From Methylotenera sp. (lineage in GTDB: Bacteria; Pseudomonadota; Gammaproteobacteria; Burkholderiales; Methylophilaceae), in NCBI GenBank assembly GCA_030655015.1, contig JAURWJ010000006.1, forward strand, positions 1-64,000: a stretch of 64,000 nucleotides of DNA, in the 5' to 3' direction. Shown here piece by piece: positions 57,799 through 64,000 of this stretch. Numbering within the stretch: the stretch's first letter is position 1; each line of letters begins with the position of its first letter. The notes beneath the pieces are model-generated. The model made no database searches. It saw only the letters and a program-made list of their open reading frames with translations, and was not told the DNA's origin. The position numbers and the translations under genes were made by a program.

Positions 57799-60764
57799 AA
57801 CCCTTGCATTTTTTTGTGAAGTGGCTCCGGCACGCAAAGTCTTACTGGGGTCATTCTATTAGGCGGCAACTCGTGCTGTCGTTCAGTTTACTGTCGCTGT
57901 TACTCACTGCAAGCTTTAGCTATTTGATGTTTACACACCAGCGTGATTTTCTTTACACGACTGAAACTAATCGCACCGTAAGATTAGCCAATGTGCTGGC
58001 TTCCAGTAGTGCTTCATGGGTGCTGGCGAATGACCTAGCCGGCTTGCAAGAAGTCATCCTTGGCTTTTCAGGTACGCAAGACCTGAAATTTGCGAATGTG
58101 CTGTCAATGCGCGGTGAAGTATTAGGTTCCACAAACCCAAATCATATTGGACGTTTTACTACAGACCCAATAAGTCGGAATTTACTGACATCTCCCGCAC
58201 AGCAAAAAGTTTTAATTGATCAATCCTCATTGCTGGATATAGCCGTGCCGATTATGGCGGGCGAGCGTCACATCGGCTGGGCAAGGGTTGAAATGACGCG
58301 CGCTTCATCAAATGCCAACCTATGGCTACTCGGATTGTCTGGTTTTAGCTTTTCTCTGCTCGCCGTGGTTGCGGCTTTTCTTGTAGCAACCTGGCTTGCT
58401 AGGAGGCTAACGCGCAACTTGTATCATTTGATGAAGGTTACCAACGCCATTGAGCAAGGTCGGCATGATGTGCGCTCAACAATCTCTAATAAGGATGAAG
58501 TTGGAAAATTAGCGCATGGCTTTAACCGCATGGTAGATGCACTCAGTGATTCTGAGCTAAAACTAGGGCGCCTTAATCAGTTTTATGCAGCATGGGCAGA
58601 ATGTTCCGAGATTATTGTACGAGAAAATAACGAACAAATACTGCTCAACAGCATTTGCCAGATACTCGCTAATCGCGTGCCATTTGAACTAGTTTGGATT
58701 GGGGTGCCGGATCAGGATGGATGGCTTTACCCAATTGCATCCGGTGGTGCTGGCTTGGATTATTTATCGGAGATTAAAGTATCAATCGATGCTGAAATCG
58801 AAGAGGGCAAGGGGCCGTTGGGCACAACGATACGTGAGGGCATGCCGAACATAGTGAACGATTTCTTGAATGATAAAAAACAAGCCTACTGGGTGCCACT
58901 TGCCACTAAATTCAATTATCACTCTGTCGCGGCATTTCCTATTTTTAAGCAAGGGCGCCCTTATGGCGGTATTGCCGTCTATTCTGCCGAGCTTAATTTT
59001 TTCAATGCTGAATTGATCACACTAATCAACGGCCTTGCCGATGATATTAGCTTTGCCTTAACCAAGCTAGAACTTGAACGCCAAAAACTGGCTGATGTTA
59101 TTAAACTTGAGCAGGCGGCTCAGGTGTTTGAACACAGCAAAGAAGGTATCCTAGTGACCGATGCCAATAAAAAAATCACCTCTGTTAACAAAAGTTTTAC
59201 TGAAATTACCGGATTTACGCCCGAAGAGGCCATTGGCCAGAATCCCCGCCTGTTAGCTTCAGGCCGCCATGATGCCGCTTTCTTTAAGCAAGTCTGGGAG
59301 GCGCTCGCCACAACCGGTAGCTGGCAGGGTGAACTGTGGAATCGCCGTAAGAGTGGTGAAATTTACCCGGAGTCGCTCACCATTATCAGTGTTAAAGGAG
59401 ATACCGGTGCAGTCATCAATTACATTGGTATATTTGGTGACATTTCTGAACGTAAGCTTGCTGAAGAGCGTATTCAACAACTCGCGCATTACGATGTGCT
59501 CACCGGCTTGCCTAATCGCTTGTTATTCAGCGACCGTCTTGAGCAATCGCTTATCAATGCACAGCGGAATCAATCCAAAGTCGCGCTATTGTTTTTGGAT
59601 CTCGACCGCTTTAAACAAATTAACGATACATTAGGGCACGATATTGGCGATGCGCTACTGAAAATGGTGGCGCAACGCCTGATAAGTTGCGTGCGTGAAC
59701 AGGATACGCTATCAAGGCAGGGCGGTGACGAGTTTATAGCGGTTCTGCCAGATGCAGACATCGCAGGTGCCGAACTGGTGGCGGCTAAAATGTTAGATGC
59801 CATCATTCAACCGTACTTGATTAACCAGCATGAGTTTCGCATATCATCGAGCATCGGCATTGCGGTTTACCCTGATCAAGCACAGGATGCTGAGTCGCTC
59901 ATTAAGTATGCCGACGTAGCCATGTATCAGGCCAAAGATAGCGGTCGCAACAAATACCTGCGCTTTGACCCTAGCATGAATGCCAGCTCGCATGAACGTT
60001 TGCAACTTGAAAATGGCTTGCGTACCGCTGTGGATCGCCAAGAGCTACGTCTTTACTATCAGCCGCAGATAGACCTGATTGATGGTCGCATTATCGGCTG
60101 CGAGGCGCTGGTGCGATGGCAACATCCCGAGTTAGGAATGATATCGCCAGCCACATTCATCCCTTTAGCGGAGGAAACCGGTTTGATTATGCCAATCAGT
60201 GATTGGGTATTAGAGGAAGCATTGCGGCAAGCGCGTGTCTGGCGCGATGCCGGGCTACCTGAAATCACGGTGGCCGTTAATCTTTCAGCCTTGCAGTTCC
60301 GTCAACGCATTTTAAATGAGCAGGTTGGTGCCTTACTCAAAAAATATAAGCTACCGCCGCACGTGCTTGATCTGGAGCTCACCGAAAGCATTCTGATGCA
60401 AGGCATAGATAGCGCGTTATCTATGCTGCATGAGCTAAGTATCATGGGTGTTGGGCTTTCAATTGATGACTTTGGTACTGGCTATTCTTCGCTGTCTTAC
60501 CTCAAGCGCTTCCCGATTCAAAAGTTAAAAATTGACCAATCTTTTGTGCGTGACATCACCACCGACAGCAATGATGCCACCATGGTTAAAACGATCATTT
60601 TAATGGCACATAGTCTTAGGTTGCATGTGATTGCCGAAGGCGTAGAAACCGAAGCGCAGGCGGACTTTCTACGTGCGTCGGGTTGTGAGCAGGCGCAAGG
60701 CTATTTTTTCGGTCGCCCCGTAGCCGCGGATGAATTCACTAAACTTTTACAATCAAAACTTTAG
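57792..60764 (+). CDS. HAMP-GAF-PAS-GGDEF-EAL sensor protein
   Basis: This is a 990-residue membrane protein. An N-terminal helix (LVLSFSLLSLLLTASFSYL) and a second helix at about 177-197 enclose a periplasmic region. HAMP, GAF (residues 270-410), PAS (HSKEGILVTDANKKITSVN), GGDEF (RQGGDEFIAVLP, preceded by an REQD inhibitory site) and EAL (GCEALVRWQHPELGM) follow. Both enzymatic sites look intact. It starts at GTG 57792 or 57795, overlapping the PhnD-like gene, which suggests a coupled sensing unit similar in design to Vibrio NspS-MbaA. Confidence 0.88.
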   Translation: MVKPLHFFVKWLRHAKSYWGHSIRRQLVLSFSLLSLLLTASFSYLMFTHQRDFLYTTETNRTVRLANVLASSSASWVLANDLAGLQEVILGFSGTQDLKFANVLSMRGEVLGSTNPNHIGRFTTDPISRNLLTSPAQQKVLIDQSSLLDIAVPIMAGERHIGWARVEMTRASSNANLWLLGLSGFSFSLLAVVAAFLVATWLARRLTRNLYHLMKVTNAIEQGRHDVRSTISNKDEVGKLAHGFNRMVDALSDSELKLGRLNQFYAAWAECSEIIVRENNEQILLNSICQILANRVPFELVWIGVPDQDGWLYPIASGGAGLDYLSEIKVSIDAEIEEGKGPLGTTIREGMPNIVNDFLNDKKQAYWVPLATKFNYHSVAAFPIFKQGRPYGGIAVYSAELNFFNAELITLINGLADDISFALTKLELERQKLADVIKLEQAAQVFEHSKEGILVTDANKKITSVNKSFTEITGFTPEEAIGQNPRLLASGRHDAAFFKQVWEALATTGSWQGELWNRRKSGEIYPESLTIISVKGDTGAVINYIGIFGDISERKLAEERIQQLAHYDVLTGLPNRLLFSDRLEQSLINAQRNQSKVALLFLDLDRFKQINDTLGHDIGDALLKMVAQRLISCVREQDTLSRQGGDEFIAVLPDADIAGAELVAAKMLDAIIQPYLINQHEFRISSSIGIAVYPDQAQDAESLIKYADVAMYQAKDSGRNKYLRFDPSMNASSHERLQLENGLRTAVDRQELRLYYQPQIDLIDGRIIGCEALVRWQHPELGMISPATFIPLAEETGLIMPISDWVLEEALRQARVWRDAGLPEITVAVNLSALQFRQRILNEQVGALLKKYKLPPHVLDLELTESILMQGIDSALSMLHELSIMGVGLSIDDFGTGYSSLSYLKRFPIQKLKIDQSFVRDITTDSNDATMVKTIILMAHSLRLHVIAEGVETEAQADFLRASGCEQAQGYFFGRPVAADEFTKLLQSKL

Positions 60765-60767
60765 CAG

Positions 60768-61313
60768 ATGAAACTTAGTGACATTGCCATGCTTTATGTT
60801 GCAACGCTAAGTGTTGTAACACTAACAACGCCTCATGCACATGCTGGAGCAATTGACTCTGCCGCTATTGTTTCCGCGCATAACAAATTGCGCACAGAAG
60901 TAGGCGTAACTAAAAAGTTAACTTATTCACCAACCTTAGCGGCAAATGCTCAAGCTTGGGCCGACCACTTAAAAACAAGCAGTCATTGCCAGATGCGCCA
61001 TAGCAACGCAAACGCCCAGTATGGAGAAAACCTTTATTGGGGCAGTGCCCTGTCATGGTCCGATGGTCGCAAAGCGTTGCAAAAAGTATCGTCTGAGCAA
61101 GTGGTCAATCGTTGGGGCAGCGAAAAAGCTGATTACGACTACGCTAACAATCAGTGTGTACCGGATAAAACGTGCGGACATTACACGCAGATAGTCTGGA
61201 GCACCACCACTAGCGTCGGCTGTGGAATGGCAGTCTGCACTGATACACAAGAACAAGTGTGGGTATGCCGTTACCAGCCTGCCGGCAACTGGGTAGGCAA
61301 AAAACCCTACTGA
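60768..61313 (+). CDS. Secreted CAP/SCP domain protein
   Basis: The 181-residue protein has a signal peptide ending near AHAHAGA and a full CAP domain: SAAIVSAHNKLRTEVG, QMRHSNANAQYGENLYWG, GHYTQIVWSTTTSVGCGMAVC and CRYQPAGNWVGKKPY. Its cysteines may form disulfides. Bacterial CAP proteins are extracellular with little-known functions. The start lies three bases after the GGDEF/EAL stop, so it is likely the last gene of that operon. Confidence 0.92.
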   Translation: MKLSDIAMLYVATLSVVTLTTPHAHAGAIDSAAIVSAHNKLRTEVGVTKKLTYSPTLAANAQAWADHLKTSSHCQMRHSNANAQYGENLYWGSALSWSDGRKALQKVSSEQVVNRWGSEKADYDYANNQCVPDKTCGHYTQIVWSTTTSVGCGMAVCTDTQEQVWVCRYQPAGNWVGKKPY

Positions 61314-61400
61314 GTAGTAGGCCAAAAATGCGCATTGATATTCAAGTTATTTTGGCTCACTGCGGCGGTAGCATGCTGTTATTTTTAAACTTAAATTAAA

Positions 61401-61606
61401 TTGTAATTGCCGTAAATTAAGTGTATAAATTAGGTGTGGCTCTTAAACATAAGTTTTAAATCTTACCGTTTATCAGGAGACGTTTATCGACACTTCAATC
61501 ATTGATCATCAGTAGTAACTACCTAGGCCAGTGATTGATAACTGGCAATATCGGCATCCCATAAGCCGAAACACAACGCCGCTTTAATGCGGCGTTAGTA
61601 TTTTTA
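61401..61606 (+). ncRNA. Candidate small RNA with promoter and terminator
   Basis: In the 430-base gap after the CAP gene there is a sigma-70-type promoter (TTGTAA, 17 bases, TATAAA at 61424) and, about 140 bases on, a Rho-independent terminator (AACGCCGC/GCGGCGTT, 61575-61596, then AGTATTTTTA). Between them lie two more hairpins (GCCAGT/ACTGGC at 61527-61546 and TCGGC/GCCGA at 61551-61569). No ribosome binding site with an adequate ORF is seen. A regulatory RNA of about 165 bases is plausible. Confidence 0.4.
61575..61603 (+). terminator. Rho-independent terminator
   Basis: This is an eight-base GC-rich stem (AACGCCGC/GCGGCGTT) with a TTTAAT loop, followed by AGTATTTTTATT. It lies 262 bases after the CAP gene stop, so it may end either a long 3' untranslated region or the candidate small RNA. 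Confidence 0.75.
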
Positions 61607-61743
61607 TTGGGTGAGTAGTCAATAATATATCTGCTATGATGCATTGAGCGTAATTAACTTTAAGCTGGATATTAACTGTAAGCGCCGGCCACTAAGTCTA
61701 ACTTATTAGTCAATTTTTATGCCTTCTAACACTGCAATTTATC

Positions 61744-62481
61744 TCATCTGTCAGTATTGTGGATGTGGCAATGCCGATCCAGTTCAATGAGCTGTGTCAG
61801 TAATTCAGAATGTGCCTGTACATGAAGAATGTAGCGCGGCACATTGTGAGCCGTGGATTGTGACATAAATGGTTCACCCCAGAAACTCACTAGCGCTTCT
61901 GTGGCGCCATGTGGCTGAGTGTCGGCCAATATGAAAGATAAGTTCTTTTGAAGTGAGCACCAACGCGGTTCCTTTACTTTGCTTGCGCCTATGTTGCTAG
62001 CAAGCTTTGGTAGGACGTCTGTCTGCCACACGCCTTGCTGGCTGGCATCAAGCACGAATTGAACGCTGGTTACGTGTGGGTTTTCAATCATAGGGCGTAA
62101 CAGGGCATCGAAAAGTGGCTGGGTTCTATACATCGACAAACAAACGTTAAACAGGGTTGCCTCGCCGCGCATATTGCGCGCAAATTGCTCGTTTGATGTG
62201 CGAAGCTGACGTGGGCCGATAAGCACAATATCTGGAACCGCCAAGGATGCATTGATATTCGATACCATTTTGAGTATATGTTCCACCTGCTCTGCAGTTT
62301 GTTCATTGTTTCGTGTATGGCGCATGAAATTGATAAACAGGAGTGCCATCAGGGTGAGCACGACCGGCAAAATGATATGCTCATCTATCACATGCAGAAA
62401 GTGCAAAACAATGGCCACCACGGCAGCCAAAATGCCTGCGATAGCATCCCACTCATAGCTAAGCAAACGATTTTTCTTCAT
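61744..62481 (-). CDS. Two-helix membrane protein of unknown function
   Basis: The 245-residue product has two N-terminal membrane helices (AGILAAVVAIVLHFLHVI and LPVVLTLMALLFINFM), then a cytoplasmic domain. That domain contains VPDIVLIGPRQLRTSNEQFA, LFNVCLSMYRTQPLFDALL and ILADTQPHGATEALVSFWGEPFM. The arrangement vaguely recalls phospholipase-D-like or transcription-linked membrane proteins, but I do not recognise it. It is on the same strand as the NnrS-like gene, 139 bases downstream of it. Confidence 0.6.
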   Translation of the reverse strand: MKKNRLLSYEWDAIAGILAAVVAIVLHFLHVIDEHIILPVVLTLMALLFINFMRHTRNNEQTAEQVEHILKMVSNINASLAVPDIVLIGPRQLRTSNEQFARNMRGEATLFNVCLSMYRTQPLFDALLRPMIENPHVTSVQFVLDASQQGVWQTDVLPKLASNIGASKVKEPRWCSLQKNLSFILADTQPHGATEALVSFWGEPFMSQSTAHNVPRYILHVQAHSELLTQLIELDRHCHIHNTDR

Positions 62482-62620
62482 GTGAGCCTCAATTTTCTGC
62501 AGAAGTTAATGCCTGCTCCACATTAGTATCTGTAACAACAGGTATGCATATCACCTGCCATGGAGTATGTGTTCATTATCATATTCGCGCACTTTCTCGC
62601 CTGAGTTAGATGCTGAATCA

Positions 62621-63838
62621 TCACCCAACGCCTCCGTCTGATCTGGGTTGCCAATAGGTAGCGGCAAACTTGTAAGACCAGAGGCCAAAGCATATTAGCC
62701 AAACTACCCCAACGCACAGGTAGAGGTGGTTACGCAATGTGAACTCTAGTCCAGGAAGTTCTGAAATGATGCGTAGCACTGCAACAGACTGAAAAACCAG
62801 AAAGATACCCCAGGTTAGGCAGTCAATTTTCAGCGCTTGACCAGAATGACCAAGCGTTACACGTGTCGCCATGCCCAGTACTATGGAAGTGAAATAGCCG
62901 ATAGTCAGTGCATGTAGTGGGGCTTTAGCTAGGATGAGTTGGCCTGTCAGGAGTAAGGCTAAACTTTGTATTGTGTAGAGTAGCAAGGCAATGCCAAGCC
63001 AAGCAAAGCCGATGTGCAACATAGCCAAAATAGGAACAGCAAGGCTGTCGCGTAGCCGCCATGCGCATGTTAAATAGATTGCACTTGCCGCCATAGGTAA
63101 ATCAACGAGCCAGGTCCAGGCATGCAATCCGGTCAATTCAAGTATCCCGTGCACAAGGGCGAAGCCAGGAATGAGCGCAAGTACCCAGTCTGGACGTACG
63201 ATTTTATATTCAGGAATCACATTGGCCGAAAAAAATGGAATCATGCGGTGACTAACTGCAAAATAAACCGGTAACAGAATCAGCCAGATGCCGCCCACCT
63301 TGGCAATCGCGGTTAGGTGCGCTTTATCACTGGCAAATCCAGCGATCAGTAGCCAGCCGATTACCAGCGCGGCCGAGGTGATTGTTGCGTGCCGCTTGTC
63401 TGGGTGCTTGGCCTGTAAATACACACTAAGTAAAGCATACAGTCCCATGCCCCAACCCGCCAAAAATAGCAGGAGTGCTATCTTCAATAATACAAAGCCT
63501 ACAATCAGCCCCGCATAAAACAGCAAGGTTCCTATGGCAAGCAGGATAAAAGCGGGTACATACGCGCGGCGCTCGACTTCATTCCCATTCATCCAGCGTG
63601 GAAAAGTGGTCATTAAGAAACCGAAAATAAAGAATGGGAAAAAGCCGTAGATCATCAAAAAAGCGTGGGCATCCGTGGCTGAGAGGGTCCATGAAATTGG
63701 CGCATAAAGTACACCATAGCGTCCTACTAGGTCGATCAGCCACCAAGTCAGTGTCAATATCGACTGCACCACACCACCAAAGAAAAACATGCGATGTGGT
63801 GCAGATGAAAATGTATTCCATATTTTAAGAAAATTCAT
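62621..63838 (-). CDS. NnrS family membrane protein
   Basis: The 405-residue protein is strongly hydrophobic with about 12 predicted helices. It matches NnrS: APHRMFFFGGVVQSILTLTWW at the start, GFFPFFIFGFLMTTFPRWM, VSHRMIPFFSANV, PLHALTIGYFTSIVLGMATRVTLGHSGQ. NnrS is a heme- and copper-containing protein induced by nitric oxide, linked to NO tolerance. Its start overlaps the stop of the upstream partial gene (ATGA), so the two form an operon. Confidence 0.9.
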   Translation of the reverse strand: MNFLKIWNTFSSAPHRMFFFGGVVQSILTLTWWLIDLVGRYGVLYAPISWTLSATDAHAFLMIYGFFPFFIFGFLMTTFPRWMNGNEVERRAYVPAFILLAIGTLLFYAGLIVGFVLLKIALLLFLAGWGMGLYALLSVYLQAKHPDKRHATITSAALVIGWLLIAGFASDKAHLTAIAKVGGIWLILLPVYFAVSHRMIPFFSANVIPEYKIVRPDWVLALIPGFALVHGILELTGLHAWTWLVDLPMAASAIYLTCAWRLRDSLAVPILAMLHIGFAWLGIALLLYTIQSLALLLTGQLILAKAPLHALTIGYFTSIVLGMATRVTLGHSGQALKIDCLTWGIFLVFQSVAVLRIISELPGLEFTLRNHLYLCVGVVWLICFGLWSYKFAATYWQPRSDGGVG

Positions 63839-64000
63839 AATGCATTTAGCCTTTCCAGATTTCTGCTTTGCGCATGCTTGGCAGCAAACTCATAGAGATC
63901 GATCAGATCCTCTGCACTGACATCCATGATGCCATCTATTTTCCCAAGTGCCAATTTAAAATATTCTTCTTTTAATGATGTGTAAGTGCAGCCAGCAACT
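63835..64000 (-). CDS. C-terminal end of an unidentified gene (partial)
   Basis: On the minus strand the frame is open from the window edge to a TGA that overlaps the NnrS start. It encodes the last 54 residues (KEEYFKLALGKIDGIMDV, FAAKHAQSRNLERLNAL). It was too short for the ORF track. The helical, charged composition suggests a soluble protein. Its neighbour suggests a link to nitrogen-oxide metabolism, but I cannot identify it. Confidence 0.7.
   Translation of the reverse strand, partial: VAGCTYTSLKEEYFKLALGKIDGIMDVSAEDLIDLYEFAAKHAQSRNLERLNAL

Noticed and set aside
61720-61791. 23-codon ORF with a CQYCGCG motif
   Set aside because: No ribosome binding site and it overlaps the end of the opposite-strand gene; likely chance.

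Overview
The window looks like a chromosomal segment of a methylotrophic betaproteobacterium of the Methylophilaceae (Methylotenera/Methylophilus type). The supports are a canonical 23-residue PqqA peptide (a methanol dehydrogenase cofactor precursor), 6-phosphogluconate dehydrogenase (used in the dissimilatory RuMP cycle of this family), PurU, the rlpA-dacA-ybeD-lipB-lipA order, an acidithiobacillus-type GshA, a complete minor-pilin operon and a TorF/GlnK/AmtB cluster. The family assignment is inferred from gene content. No rRNA, tRNA, CRISPR, prophage or transposase gene was found.

Layout. 1-4.3 kb: cell-wall and lipoate genes (rlpA, dacA, ybeD, lipB, lipA). 4.3-6.9 kb: glutathione synthesis (gshA, gshB). 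6.9-10.7 kb: apbE, a NusG-II-domain protein, a GIY-YIG protein with a repeat-derived tail, a Gx-type membrane transporter and a DUF3108 protein. 10.8-18.3 kb (minus): pilE-fimU-pilV-pilW-pilX-pilY1. 18.5-24.7 kb: lptM, lysA, purU, ispH, nudB, nadA, HIT. 24.7-33.4 kb (minus): thioredoxin-like ferredoxin, TonB-like protein, mpl, metH split by an amber codon, comM, ubiK. 33.5-36.4 kb: torF-glnK-amtB behind an excellent sigma-54 promoter. 36.4-41 kb: an LTA-synthase-like enzyme, a glycosidase/kinase fusion and pqqA. 41-55 kb: two GGDEF proteins, mltA, apaG, thiS-thiG, a dienelactone hydrolase, gnd, Sua5 and the divergent alkB/alkA pair. 55.4-61.3 kb: an OprP-like porin, a PhnD-like lipoprotein, a HAMP-GAF-PAS-GGDEF-EAL protein and a CAP-domain protein. 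The end holds a possible small RNA, an unknown membrane protein, an NnrS protein and the tail of one more gene.

The most notable points are these. metH carries a single in-frame TAG, with both halves otherwise intact. The porin gene's last beta-strand, including the C-terminal Phe, has slipped into the +1 frame. Mpl carries an in-frame insertion made of a dispersed repeat. Several families of short inverted repeats occur: a TTCGAC palindrome family, a longer composite element containing it, TAGCCTCGAT elements and CACGAAAT elements. One family forms the C-terminus of the GIY-YIG protein. The porin/PhnD/GGDEF-EAL set resembles a ligand-sensing c-di-GMP module. The apbE/NusG-II/Gx triad resembles part of Gram-positive extracellular electron transfer loci.

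Limits: everything was read by eye with the ORF track. Family names come from motif recognition, and start sites were chosen from conservation and ribosome binding sites.
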